64,000 nt of DNA, from positions 33,294,001 to 33,358,000 of the forward strand of contig CM075943.1 in the NCBI GenBank assembly GCA_038030265.1. The letters run 5' to 3'. The notes under the pieces were generated by a model. That model worked only from the letters and a program-made list of their open reading frames with translations. It made no database searches and was not told the origin of the DNA. The position numbers were made by a program, and so were the translations under genes. Shown one piece after another: positions 21,530-33,879 of this stretch. The stretch is from Corythucha ciliata. Its lineage: Eukaryota > Arthropoda > Insecta > Hemiptera > Tingidae. How positions within the stretch are numbered: the stretch's first letter is position 1; every line of letters begins with the position of its first letter.

Positions 21530-23171
21530 CCCTTTTAGTGCATTTCATTCTGAAAATGCACTATTGGTCTCGTCGTGATGGTGGCAAACATGGGTCATGT
21601 CATGTTTTTTTCACATTTCAGAACCTCTAGAACACGAATTCAGTGGTCTCCACGATTTATATATATATAGGGTGGATCCGTATAAGTGTGACAAAAACTT
21701 TTGGGTAAAACTACGTTAAAAGTGGAGTAAAATGGTACCTTCGGAAGTGTCCTACGTCGATCCGTTCCGGGTTTTTTTTTTGTGTGTGTGTTTAAAAAAG
21801 TAACCCATGCTTGCTTTAAAAAATCCGCAATTTCTCGGCTTATATCGCACCAAATCCAAAAAGTGGTAATAATCGTCAACACCCAGAAATCTGGCATTTT
21901 TTCCATAAATTTACGTTTCCTCTAAAATTTGTCCGTTTTACGAAAAGTCGCTGTACCAAAACAGCTTTCTCAACAGATTTTCGGTGGATCACAAAAACTT
22001 CTCCGTCTTTTAAGCTTCCTTCTGGAGTGTTCACATTTCATGTTACCACTGACGTTTCTCACAAAAACGTCACGAGAATGCACAAAAACCGTGTTTTTAC
22101 GATACATGGGCCATTGTCTACGGTATTCTTGAGGGTGCAGGGAGATCGGCAGTAAGTGAGAACAGGATATCTTACCATGGAGAAGGCAAGAGGCATTCGA
22201 TTTGACCCCTTCCCCCATCAGTGATTCATGAGATTGTCGCCATTCAGGGGGGGGAGGCGTGTAATTGAATGCCGTTTGCCTACGATATCTTCTCCTTCCT
22301 AAAATATTCTGTCCTTCCTTTCTAAAACAGTGTTTTGACAGAAAAATATAGGCAATTGCCTATGTGCCAGGTGCCAACAATATTCGTGAAGGGTGCTCAG
22401 AGATCGGCAGAAATGGATGGGGGGGGGGGTCAAATTGAATGTCTCTTGCCTGCGATATCTTCTCCATGGTAAGATATCCTGTTCTCACTTACTGCCGATC
22501 TCCCTGCACCCTTCACGAATACCGTAGACAATGGCCCATGTTTCGTAAAAACACTGTTTTTGTGCATTCTCGTGACGTTTTTGTGAGAAACGTCAGTGGT
22601 AACATGAAATGTGAACACTCCAGAAGGAAGCTTTAAAGACGGAGAAGTTTTTGTGATACACCGAAAATCTGTTGAGAAAGCTGTTTGGGTACAGCGACTT
22701 TTCGTAAAACGGACAAATTTCAGAGGACACGTAAATTTATGGAAAAAATTCCAGATTTCTGGGTGTTGACGATTATTTCAAGCAATAAAATGGCCTCTAT
22801 CCTAAAGGAAATGTTCTGTAGTTTCTGAAAATGGCATCACTTTTTGGATTTGGTGCGATATAAGCCGAGAAATTGCGGATTTTTTGAAGCAAGCATTGGT
22901 TACTTTTTTAAACACAAAAAAAATCATAACTCCGGAACGGATCGATCTAGGACACTTCAGAAGGTAGCATTTTACTTTACTTTTAACGCAGTTTTACCCA
23001 AAAAGTTTTGTCACACTTATACGGATCCACCTTATATATATATATATACTGGATACCACTGAATTCGTGTTCTAGAGGTTCTGAAACGTGAAAAAAACAT
23101 GACATGATCCATGTTTGCCAACATCACGACGTGACCAATAGTGTATTTTCAGAATGAAATGCACTAAAAGG
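21530..23171. repeat. 1.6 kb near-palindrome
   Basis: Arms at about 21530-22212 and 22422-23171 are inverted copies of each other, with a spacer of about 210 bp. Each arm runs outward-in from the family-A left end (AGTGCATTTCAT...), through GGGTGGATCCGTATAAGTGT, to AAGATATCCTGTTCTCACTT. The spacer holds a third, diverged copy of the innermost motif. No coding frame of note. Confidence 0.85.
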
Positions 23172-23868
23172 GAAAAAAACTCTCGAAGAAATCAATTTAG
23201 CGGAACGCGCTTTGGCACAAAAATCAGTAGTCATAAGACCCCGGTCGGTATTGCATTTGGGCCCAATTTATCGTGTCGGATTAGGGGGGGGGGGAAAGTT
23301 GGGCTTGAAATGGTCAAAAAATCACTAATTATCACCAGTTGATTCTAGAAGCATCATATTCGGTACGAATACTACATGCTAGACTAGCCTTTGATTCCCA
23401 TTTTAATTATTTAAAAAGTCAAGGTGGAGGGGGGTGCCCCCGGAGTGGAAGTACGTGTGTGGTCTTGTTAGCACGATAACTCTCGAAGAAATTAATTTAG
23501 CGGAACGCTCTTTGGCACAAAAATCAGTAGTCATACGACCTCGTTTGGTATTGCATTGGGCCAAATCAGTCGACTTGGTTGAGGGGGGGCGGTAATATGG
23601 GTAATAAATGGTAAAAAAATCACTAGAAATCACCAGTTGATTCCAGAAGCATTATATTACGATGATTTCATTTTGAAGTAGCCTTTGATTCCCATTAAGT
23701 TCAGCTTAAGCAAACCCGGCAGCAAACAGTACGATGGAGGGTCAAACATTAACGAAACAAATCATGGTCTCAACATTACTACTTCTGGGACGGCTTAGGG
23801 TATCCATATACAAAATGAAATGCACTCTTTCCGACCGCCAGCTGCCGGAGCGAAATTTTTTTTGTATT
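23171..23868 (+). repeat. Repeat family A, right part
   Basis: Continues directly from the palindrome. Contains the CACGATAACTCTCGAAGAAA blocks and the CCGACCGCCAGCTGCCGGAG terminus followed by a T run. Together with 21531-21665 it represents one family-A copy interrupted by the palindrome. Confidence 0.75.
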
Positions 23869-24411
23869 GGTTGAACCATACAGCCCGATAAGTATGGTTA
23901 ACGTATCTTATTCAGAACCTAGTTTAATTTTTATATCTTTTTTCTTTATTCCATTTTTATTTATTCGGAACATTCTGTTCTTTTCGGTATCAACTTCGAA
24001 ACAATTGGTTCTGGAATTTTTAAACTATTTTCATGGAACATAACACAGAGCCGAGGAACTATATAGCTAGATTTTCATCCATTTAATAAAACCATTAGAT
24101 ATTAACACAAACTAATTACAGAAAGTTAAATAACTGGAAATTAAATAGATCAATAATTAATTAAACAAAATGTACTTAAGCAAGGGAGTGGTCGACAACA
24201 ATTAACGGACATAATAATTAATGAAATAAAAAAGTTCGCGGGTGAAGCAACGTGCCGGTTGAAACATGTTCATACGGAAGTCGGCATTCGTCGTAAACGA
24301 AAGAGGGGATTGGAAAACCTCCTAAGAATGAAAAAGAACTAACGGGAACAACCATTTTTCCCCTGATCTTGACAGCGAAAGCACGTGCAAATCAGGACCT
24401 GGACGTTGCTG

Positions 24412-24413
<2 letters not shown>
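23869..24413. other. AT-rich sequence without recognisable gene
   Basis: No frame, domain or repeat terminus was seen. Confidence 0.4.

Positions 24414-24456
<43 letters not shown>
24414..24456. repeat. A43 homopolymer
   Basis: Uninterrupted A run flanked by unique sequence. Confidence 0.9.
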
Positions 24457-24459
<3 letters not shown>

Positions 24460-24540
24460 GCAAAGTAAAGAATCAAAGAACCCTCAAGATCTACGAAAAA
24501 TAAGGGAGCATTATCATACTCATCAGTTCCGATTCCTTTA

Positions 24541-25083
24541 GGGGTTGGTAGGATGGTCAAGGGGGAGGGGGGGTAGGCCAGTTGAATGGGGGGAGGGGGT
24601 GTTATAGGTGGTTTCTATTCTTTCCACTCTCATGTACTGCCAAACCATCAACTGTCCTGATCGGTCAACTTCCGGTCATAGGGGAATGACTTGATCGAAC
24701 CGTGACCATACCAGACCCAAGTGGGATATCAAAAGAAAGGCGACGAAAAATGGGGAATTATGATCCCTCACTCGACAAAATCGGACGAGCCGTTTCAGAG
24801 ATATTTCAAATTAGATTTCGCCAAAATGGGGCGGGGGTGCTGAAAATATGTGCGACAAATGTAACTTTTAGTATGTAACTTGTCACAATGGTTAGTTTTC
24901 GCGACTTCCAATATTTAATCTTCGTAGGGAGCCCTTGGAGACTGATCGGCATGTAGGTTGTTGGAAGGCGGGAGGGTTGGTAGGATGGTCTAATGGAGGG
25001 GGGGTGGTTGGTAGGTCGGTTGATTGGGGGGGGGGGGTGTTACGTGAGTAGGCGGTTTCTATACTTTCCACTCTCATGTACTA
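24541..25083. repeat. Two direct copies of a G-rich 105-bp block
   Basis: 24541-24645 and 24974-25083 both begin GGGTTGGTAGGATGGTC. Each passes through G-rich tracts with TTGATTGGGG-type spacing and ends TTTCCACTCTCATGTACT. The 330 bp between them are unrelated. Confidence 0.75.
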
Positions 25084-25090
25084 ACAACTC

Positions 25091-25169
25091 ACCGCGATGG
25101 TCCAGTGGTTAAGGCACCTGTCTCGTATGGACTATCCTGAAGCGAGGAGGTTAGAACCCTGACGGTGGT
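25091..25169 (+). repeat. tRNA-derived SINE-like head
   Basis: ACCGCGATGGTCCAGTGGTT resembles the acceptor and A box of a tRNA. GGTTAGAACCC about 50 nt downstream resembles the B box, and GACGGTGG at the end partly pairs with the start. The anticodon region is not a clean stem-loop. No tail or second copy was identified in the window. Confidence 0.5.
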
Positions 25170-25194
25170 TAAATTTGTTCATCTTTGAAGCCAT

Positions 25195-25680
25195 GAATAG
25201 GGGGGGGGGGCTCTGACGCTTTGCCGAGTCAATGGGCACGAAATGGTGGTGAGGCATGAGGGCGGGGGTGCGTGTGAATGGCCTGTGGCGGGGTAGCTTG
25301 ATCGAGGGGCGGGGCTGGTCCCTATTGGCTGATCTGGGGATGGGGGGCGGGAACTAATCAAGCATAGTTGGCCAGGGACGGGCGAGGCGGGAGGCAGCTG
25401 GCCGGGGTGCGTTGGTCGTGGGGTCGAGGGGCGGGAACAAAATGGCCCGGGGGCGGCAACAGACCCGGAGGGGCTGGACCGATTGGGGTGGGGGTGGGTA
25501 CAAAATGACCCGCGGGCGGGTACAAAATGGCCGATTCGGGGATGAGGGCGGGTACAAAATGGCCGATTTGGTGACCGGAGGGGAGGGGGGCGGGTACAAA
25601 ATGGCCGATTCGGGGATGGGGCGGGTACAAAGTGGCCGGGGGGGCGGTGGACGTGGCCGAGGGCGTGCCGGTGTCTCGGT
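25195..25680. repeat. G-rich minisatellite, GCGGGTACAAAATGGCC units
   Basis: The G-rich strand contains at least six spaced copies of GCGGGNACAAAATGGCC between about 25430 and 25640, plus G tracts before and after. The long frames here on both strands are translations of the repeat and are not considered genes. Confidence 0.8.
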
Positions 25681-27114
25681 ATCCCGATCCCTAGCACACT
25701 CCATGGGTCCCTACTCAAGTGGATGCACAACATTTTCCTTTTCGTGAAATGGATGAGTGAGGAATCTCAGATATGCTGAAACAAGTTTTTTTTATTTAAA
25801 AGGTTATTTTATTGAGCACTCAAAAACCAGCTAAAAAATGACGTGTACTTTTGAAAAATATGTACGAAAAAAGCTTAATTTCAGCAACTGGACAAACGCG
25901 ATTTCCCTAATTTCCATTTCTTTTTTTGAAATTACGGCAAGTGGATGCGACGTGTAAATGTAGAAAGTTTTCGGTAGAAAAAGTTGAAACTCTGAAACGC
26001 TAGACACAACTTTTGGCAGCCCGAAAACCACGATTTTTGGGTCATTTCATCAGTATTTTTCTAAACATCCCCTGAACGAGTGGCTTTAGAGGAAATCCTT
26101 CTCGTACAAAACATTTAGGGTCATTTAATTTCCTATACGCCTTTCGTGAATACATTGGTTTTCCACGACCAATACGGAGCACGATAAAGCCTTTCGGGCC
26201 TTTTTTCTACAATGTTGAAAGTCTTAAAATCACCTGTTTCCTCTATCTGGGGATCTCCTTAAGATGTGGCCAGTACCTAGGCCGTTCCCGGCCCTTTCCT
26301 GGCCTGTACCCCATCTTTGGCCCGGACTCCCCAGCAGAGTCGGTCCCATCGCTCAGCTCGACCCGTTAGCCGCGACTGGTGGCCAGCCAGTCGCGCCCGA
26401 AATTACCTGTTTCCGACCAATCTATGTTCCGTGAGCTTCATTTCAGGCCATCAACCTTCATTCCATTAGCTTACCAAACTTTTTCAAGCCCCTCCGCCTC
26501 GGTTGAAAATTTGGAAGCCCTCTATTCTAAATTTTCTAAAAAAAAAAAAACTGAACATTTTGCCTCCAGAAAACGATAGTTTATGCGTTAAACTTGATGT
26601 TCTGGTGTCCTGGGACTCCCTATAGCGTCGGTAACCGGTAGTTTGTTGGGTAAAAGCCTAATTTGACTGGACTAATACAGCATAGGTGTACTGTACATCC
26701 TTATTTATCTTGAAACATCACCCCAAAAATGAATTAATTTTGGAATTGTTGGAATGATGTAACATGAGGGTGTTGGTATAATGTGCGGAGGGGGGTCATC
26801 GGCATTATCCCCCCCCCCCCCAGGATTCAGACCTGGATCCGCCCCTGCCTTCCGAGGATAAACGATACCAGAATACATTATTTTACATTGAATCAAATGC
26901 CCAGTCGAAATATATACTCACAAGGTAATTCAATGCCATATCAGAATTCATGTATTGGTCGTTATTGGCATCTAATCACGATCAACTTTAAAATAGATCA
27001 ATTTTGTTGGTGAAAATGAAGCATTTTGATAGGATGCATATAAGGTGATTAGAATAAGGTGATGGGCTCCGTTATTACGTATTTGGGATATTCTGACAGT
27101 TTACAACTCCTTTT
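25681..27114. other. No gene recognised
   Basis: Mixed AT-rich sequence with a C13 run at 26809-26821. The ending GGATCCGCCCCTGCC near 26837 resembles a repeat terminus. Short frames show no domain. Confidence 0.4.
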
Positions 27115-27750
27115 AGTGCATTTCATTTATGTCAAAATGCACTATTGGTCTCGTCGTGATGGTGGCAAACATGGGTCATGGCATGTTTTTTTCATGTTTC
27201 AGGACCTCTAAAACACGAATTCAGTGGTCTCCGGAATTCATATATACATATAGTATATATATATTTATGGCCGTTTTCTTGTTAGCACGATAACTCTCGT
27301 AGAAGTTAACTTAGCGGTACGCGCTTTGTCACAATAATCAGTAGTCGTGAGACCCCGGTCGGTATTGCGTTTGGGCCAAATCGGTCGAGGTGGAGAGGGG
27401 GAAATAGGGGTTGAAATGGTCAAAAAATCACTATAAATTACCAGTTGATTCTAGAAGCATCATATTCGGTACGTATATACTCCATGTTGGAGTAGCCTTT
27501 GATTCCCATTTTAATTTTTTGAAAAAGTTGAGGGGAAGGGGGTGTTGCCCCCGGAGTGGAAGTAAGTGTGAGGTCTTGTTAGCACGATAACACTCGAAGA
27601 AATCAATTTAGCGGTACGACCTTTGGCACAAAAATCAGTAGTCGTAAGACCCCGGTCGGTATTGCATTTGGGCCAAATCGGTCGTGGTGTTTGGGGGGGG
27701 GGGTGAATAGGGGTTGAAATGTTCAAAAAATCACTACAATTCACCAGTTG
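27115..27750 (+). repeat. Repeat family A copy, 3'-truncated
   Basis: Begins TTTTAGTGCATTTCAT and runs through two CACGATAAC blocks, then breaks off at ACCAGTTGATT near 27750, where unrelated sequence starts. The CCGCCAGCTGCCGG end is missing. Confidence 0.75.
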
Positions 27751-28014
27751 ATTGAACTGCTCAAACAACATTCAAATATACAAAAAAAACTGCAAACAAG
27801 GTTGAATTAGTTCTCGAAGGAAAGAAGAAGGTGAGGAAGTATTCTGACAGTGTTTAAAAAATTAACTGGTGAAGAATAGAGATGGCGTTCTGATTCATTT
27901 TTATTAATGAAAGTCATAAGTGAGACCACACCTTTTATTCTAATCACTTTGGGATGCATAGACTCCACAGGGCCATAACATATGGTTTGCGAGAGGGTTT
28001 AGCCCCATTCACAC

Positions 28015-29050
28015 GAAACCTTAATAGTATATTGTACACCTAGGCATGAAAGGCGTACTTTTCCGGGACGAGAAAAAAAGTGGCCAGCCAAGACGCAGTC
28101 GAGGCTGACCATTTTTTGAGGCCCAGAATACGCCTTTCTGTCGAGGCGTACACATGATTTTTTATCCTATGCAAGAAGGGGACAAAATTAATGAATTATA
28201 TTGAGTTTATAACTGAAAGGAGGAATAAAAAGAAAACGTTTGCCCATCTGTACTTGACAAAATACAAAATAAAAGTGCATCTAGACAAACGACAACGCCT
28301 CAGTGAGTGGGAACCAACGATATATGTATAAACCTGAGTTAAATTAATGGTCGGCCACTTTAGGTTTTTAAAAAGTTTTTATTTGACAAACCAATTTTAA
28401 CAGTTACTACACGACAAAAAGAACTTTTATTAACCGCACTTAACAACTTAATCACTCTGTCAAGACTGAAACTGAACTGAACTACTCAATAAAGGTGGAG
28501 GGAGTATTTAAAAGCTTTCCTTGGGAAAAGTCTAGAATTTTATTAAAGAGGAAAACAATTCCTAGAAACTGTAAAGGCTTGAGAAAGATCTGGAAGTTTT
28601 GTGACCATATATGGTAATATAATGGATTTTTCTCTACATAACTCCTGGATTGCTCACAGATGACTGCAGGGTTGTGGAGGGGGCAGGTCGTCCCCTGGTA
28701 AACAATCACCCTGTCCCTCTCCTTGTGTAGTTATGGCAATATGGCACTTATTTTGAAACTCCACCCCTCTCATCCACTATGGGAGCTTATTTGATGGCTA
28801 TTATCAGATGGTCTTTATCAGCCGTGATGAGCAATCCAGTTCTTTTATATATCGTTGGTGGGAACGACTTCGGTCGGTGTGGAGGAATGAGGAGAGATGC
28901 GTTGCGTGGCAAAATGCGATAGCTATCCGAAGCGCGTCTTGGTGACAGATTTTGGCAAAAATTTTCATGCCTATAGACATGAAAATCGTATTTTCATGGC
29001 AGTTAAGAGTCATGAAAGCACGCGTTTTCACATCGAGTAGGATAAAAAAA
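28015..29050. mobile_element. Repeat family D copy carrying a family C insertion
   Basis: 28015-28307 and 28865-29050 match the family D element at 48147-48833. The right end, CACATCGAGTAGGAT, is intact. The match includes a long hairpin (28033-28155) built on GTACACCTAGGCATGAAAGG. A family C element is inserted at 28314-28857. Confidence 0.7.
28314..28857. mobile_element. Repeat family C element with 7-bp target duplication
   Basis: 544 bp, from CCAACGATATATG to TATATATCGTTG, flanked on both sides by GTGGGAA (28307-28313 and 28858-28864). The equivalent position in the second family D copy, near 48620, lacks the insert, giving an empty site. No transposase is encoded. Confidence 0.85.
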
Positions 29051-29562
29051 TAAAAACACACGTGTTTTTAATGAAAATGTACGAGATTTTCCTTACAATA
29101 TCGCGCACAATTGTATTGAAAACACCATTTTGGTGATTAATTTTCGTTAAGATCACATGTTTTTGAAGAGATTGCTCGTGATATTGCCTGTAAAATTGTA
29201 TCGTGTATGACCAGGGCTTAAGAGTGATGGCCCACCATCTCGGTAATTGCTTCTTGATTACGGTACACTCCATAAGTCCATACACAGGTGACCCGCAGCC
29301 CCAAAAATTTGAAGAGGCTGCGTGAAAATTTAACTAAACAACTATGGAATAGGTAGACAAGACAAAATAGATCGCTCTGTGGGAGAAAAAAAAATTGTCC
29401 TGAAAATTAATTATTTAATTAAAGTTCCTATACTCGTATTTAATTCTATTTTGCTGTGCATCCAGAAGGGAGCGGGGTAGGGTGTAAAAAGTCGTGCGGC
29501 CCACCAGGGCCCTACAATTTCCGAATAATGGCCCGCCGAGAATTTGAGTTGGACATCCCTGC

Positions 29563-30105
29563 TTTAAGGCTATCAACTAAAATCGACTGGTTCCTCTTCG
29601 TATTTGTAAAAGGGGCTTTTACTTGCGTGGTTCTTTCTGGCGTAGATTGCCAGATATCGAAGTAACTCAAAAGTGCAAAACTTTTAACTTCATCTTTAAA
29701 AACATGATTCATAGAAACTACTAAAGAACAGCAGTAAAGATTACATTGAACTTTCTCATGAAAGCATTCTGTTCTCAACGTGAATGTCTAGAACGTAAGG
29801 ATTTCTAACAAGAATGAGAGCTAAAAAATAACATGGCTTTTGAACACAATTGAAAGATTTTGACAAGTAAAAGGTACCATCTAGATACCTGTAGGGGTGA
29901 TTTTAAAGAGAAACTTCCTGGAACTTCTGAGGCGATTGAACTCAGCTCTAGGAATGGAAATTAAACGGATTAACGGATTCCTGCAAGGGTTGTTCTCAAC
30001 AGAAACTTCTGGATTACTATAGTGAGGCGATTGAACTCATTTCTAGAAATGGAAATTACTCGTATTACGGGGCACAAATTCCCGTTATTCGTGTAAATAT
30101 TCAGT
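29563..30105. repeat. Dispersed repeat shared in inverted orientation with 57105-57640
   Basis: Shared blocks include AAAATCGACTGGTTCCT, TGCCAGATATCGAAG and GGAAATTACTCGTATTACGG. Within the segment the GGCGATTGAACTCA block is itself repeated. No coding content. Confidence 0.65.
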
Positions 30106-30589
30106 TTCTCGGACCAAATTTTTAGATTCTTTTTCTTTTTGCCATTTCAAAAGTGCTCTGGGGCGGCTCTTCTGACGTCGTAGAGCCCGCTCAGATCCAA
30201 CCAAAATCTGGCTAAGAGCGGGTTTAAATGGAATGACTTTTAACATGAGGAAGAGAGCGCTCTTTAATAACAACCTCTCTCCTCATGACTTTTTTTTAGT
30301 TGTTGTGTAGGTTTGAATGGAAGTACCTACCTAAATATTTATTTGCGTGCATGAGCTTAGTACTTGTATATTTGTGTGGAGTACTTGTGTTTATTAGCGA
30401 GAATGTACTTATAAGCATGTCTGTGAACAAATCGAGTGCATCCCTTCGTGAGTTCAATGACCAATTCCATTATAATGTTCTTCCAAGAACATTACTACTA
30501 AAAACAATATGCGAATTTAGAAATTCTCGGCCAGCAGTGAGCAAACACGCATTGTGGAGGCAGGAGAATTGAAGGAACAACGCTCGCTC

Positions 30590-31660
30590 ACTCACGCAAA
30601 ACCGCTCATTCACGGCTAAATTTTTTAAAAAGTGCTGATTTGCGGTAGAAATTTAGAAATAGCGCTAATAAGCGCTTAAACTTGAGAAAAATTGCTAGTT
30701 GGCTGCCAAAATTGAAATAGAGCAACCATTGAAGATAAAATTGAGATATAAACGATATTTAAAAAATCACTAATTCACGGGTATAATGAATAAAAACGCT
30801 AATTCACGGCTAAAAATAGGAAAAAAGGGTCACTCACAGCTGAAATTGTGAGAAAGAGTTGATTTTTGCATGAAATTTAGAAGCAGTGCTAGTTTGCGAA
30901 TGGGGAACTTGCACATTTTTCAAAAGTTGGTGTTGCTTAAAGAGGGCTCTTCCACAAGTCTATTGCTCACGTTAAACTTTGAAATCAGTGAATTTTTAAA
31001 ATTTTTGAGTGAGGGTTCGATTACGTCAAAACTTGCTTATTGAAATTGATGCGGGGAAGAGAGGGTTAGACGCGTTTACTGGGAAGACATTTTTCATGTT
31101 ATTTGTAAACAAACAATTTTAGAGTTCCCTTAAATGCTTCACAAGTAAGTATTTGCGACATTTCCCCTCGCACCATCCCTCCCCTTCTGAAGAACTTCGA
31201 ACCTTTTTTCAAAATCTTAAAACACACCAATCGGGTTGCAACTTCCGTTTTTATCCTTCAGTTCACGGGTCAAATCACCGGTATGCTTTTCTCCCCAATC
31301 TGAGATTCATGCAAGTTCCCCATTAAACTGTGAGAATAAAGCTCATTCGTGACTAAAATTGAGATAAAGCGCCTCAATTTTGGGTTAAAATTGGAACAGC
31401 CGCCGTTTTGGGCTACAAAAATCACGTACTAATTCACAGCTGAATTTGGAAACGCCAATTCACGGATTATTGAGGCAACATCGCAGATGAAATGAGGAAA
31501 ATTCAGCTAATTCGTGGTTTAAGTGGAGAAAATGCGCTGTAACATGTGCAGCTATGGTGGTGAAAATGTGCTAATTCGTGGGTATAAAATTGAGAAAAGC
31601 GCTAATTCGAAGGCTCAAATTGAGAAAAAGACTACTCGCAGTTTCCGGAGGCAATATCTA
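30590..31660. repeat. Degenerate array of GCTAATTCACGGCTAAAATTGAG-like units, with nested family B copy
   Basis: Variants of CTAATTCACGGCTAAAATTG recur every 30-40 bp on both sides of a family B element. The same array type occurs at about 38930-39539. Confidence 0.7.
30899..31324 (-). mobile_element. Repeat family B element, 426 bp
   Basis: AATGGGGAACTTGCAC at the left and TGCAAGTTCCCCATT at the right form terminal inverted repeats. The interior matches the 39540-39996 copy in reverse orientation. No coding frame. Confidence 0.75.
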
Positions 31661-32885
31661 GGTTAAAATGTATTATTATAAGACGTAATTTAAAAACGAT
31701 ACGAAAAAGATTATTCCAGATTTAGTTAGAGCCTCAGAGATTTCAGCTTCGGGTCCCGTTAGGTGTGGATCCGCCATTGGAATATGTTCGTTATCGCAGA
31801 TAATAGCCTTTAAAAATACGACCACAGGGATTAAGAAGACCCTTAAAATATCTTCTCGGGCCCATAGCAGGGATTTGTGCTCTTCGAGAGGAGGAATACC
31901 TGGTATAGTGTGCCCTCCTTAAACGATTTTTGCTTGTGCGAAAATCGTAGAGTTACAGGTCGTGTATCTGAGGGCTTAACCCTTTTTATGGAAAGGACTT
32001 CACAGACACCTGGAACATTTATCTTCGAGAGCGGGGGGGGGGGGTTCTTTAGTTATTCGCTAGAACTTCAATGCATGCTGATATCAAGTATACCTACATA
32101 AGAAATACTCGAATGCCAAGTCAACTGTGAGAATAAGTTAGACTCGCCGGCTGAATTCATTATTCCAAGAATCGACGTCGATGTCTCACGAACACTATAG
32201 CTACAAACTTTCATGTGAAACACCAGTATCATACTACGATTGCAATAGGAGGGATTGGAAATATTTCATCGTATTACAATGAGACCCTATTATGTGTATG
32301 CTGTTTCTACCTATCTTTCGAATATCTGAAACATTATTTTTAATTTCCGAGTGACTGTCAAAAATGAGCTTACCTAGAGAGCCATAGGATGGATACGGGT
32401 AATACCGTTATCTTCCCCCACTCCTTCAATGAAAACAATGAATGGTCCTTTATCGATTGATTAATAACGTATAATCGGAAAATTCTTGTCACTCAAGTTA
32501 CCTATTGATTGTATCATGCTAGGGGGGAATTTCAGTGGCTGACCCTTTTTCGTTCTTAGCTGGGCTATCTATTTCCATTGCTACAATTTCGGGGGTTTTC
32601 TGTGCGCTATTTTTCTGACTTTTATAGATTTGTCAGGCGAGACCTTACACCTGTCCTCTTCGGAATCACTCTTACAAAAAAAAATAAATAAATAAATAAA
32701 TAAAAAAAAATAAAAAAATGACTACTCCCTGCATGATGATTTTATCGCTGTATAGGCAAGAGTTGAAGAGACAAGTACCTAAATGACTCCGACCACTTCT
32801 TAACTTCTCTAGAACTAGATTCAAACTGAAGACCATAGAAAATAGATTTTTGAATAATTTTTGAACCACGAAACTTCTTCATTGC
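31661..32885. other. No gene recognised; simple repeats
   Basis: Contains the direct duplicate of 16485-16665 (at about 32135-32295) and an AAATA-rich tract at 32676-32716. Nothing coding is supported. Confidence 0.45.
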
Positions 32886-32889
32886 TCAC

Positions 32890-33846
32890 AATAACATTGA
32901 AATCAATCAAGGATTTTTTTTTTAGTGAATTTGTATATAATGAATGGGGGGTTGATTGCGTAAAACTATAGTTATATTAATAAAATGGGTGGTGTGGAGA
33001 AGAGGGGATATGACGCGTTTTCTGAGGGACAATTTTTCTTGATATTTTGTAAACGAAACATTTTTGAGTTCCCTCATATGCTTCACAAGTGACCATTGAC
33101 GTAATTTCACCTCGCACCATCCATTCCCTCACAAGCGGGTATACATAATATCGACTGCTTAAAGGTAAAAGGTTGTAACCCTCGATTCCCAAATTTTATA
33201 GGAATGCCAAAATACTGTTTAGAACCGTTCATCCCTCTTTAACATGGGTCGAACTACCGCGTAATAAATGTAAATTCATTTCTGTTTGAATACACGCACG
33301 AGCTATGTACCGTCTTTATTAACGGGCACCCTGTTCTCCAGCGAATACAAAAGTAAAGATTTCATTAGAGTAACTGGGCGTTTAAGGACGAACCATGAAA
33401 TTTGCCCTGCATTTTTAAACAAAACTGGAGTTGTACAATCGAATTTATTTGGCACATGTAACGAGAAGGGAACATTGGAGCACATTATCATGTCTTGCAG
33501 TTTATACATATAGAAGCCAGCGCGAATCATTTTTCTGTACCCTTTAATTACAGTACGATTTTTGTCACTGAAAATTTGGACGTATATCACGATATTTACG
33601 ACTTTCTCACACTTCCATCCCCTTGACAATTTGAATAAATCATAAATAAAAATGGAATAAAGAAAAAAAGAGAGAAAAATTGAACTGTAGGTACTGAATA
33701 AGATTCTTTAACCAATACAAAAAAAAAAAAATGGGAAAAACTACTCTTTTATTATGCTTTTGTCCCTTGTCCATGTGCCAATTCACCGGTATACTTTTCT
33801 CCCAAATCATGCAAGTCTTGCATTCATGCAAGTTCCCCGTTAATTA
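32890..33846 (-). mobile_element. Repeat family B copy interrupted by a LINE fragment
   Basis: Family B interior is recognisable at about 32890-33185 and its terminal portion at about 33765-33846 (GCAAGTTCCCCGTTA). The intervening 580 bp include a LINE C-terminal fragment, repeating the pattern seen at 16925-18722. Confidence 0.6.
33300..33513 (+). pseudogene. LINE ORF2 C-terminal fragment
   Basis: The frame reads LRTNHEICPAFLNKTGVV and then GTCNEKGTLEHIIMSCSLY. This resembles the C-terminal region of Jockey/R1-type LINE ORF2 (R-T-x-H followed by C-x-C-x-E-T-x-E-H-x5-C), with the first Cys lost. It is short and bounded by stops, and there is no adjacent reverse transcriptase. Confidence 0.5.
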
Positions 33847-33879
33847 CTTCACGGCTTAGTGAGGGTTGAAACTAACATT

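Noticed and set aside
25195..25680. Possible CRISPR-like array
   Set aside because: The GCGGGTACAAAATGG units lack uniform repeats and unique spacers of constant length, and the DNA is eukaryotic.
25179..25747. Overlapping proline-rich and glycine-rich frames of up to 184 codons
   Set aside because: They are translations of a G-rich minisatellite on both strands; repeat composition explains their length.
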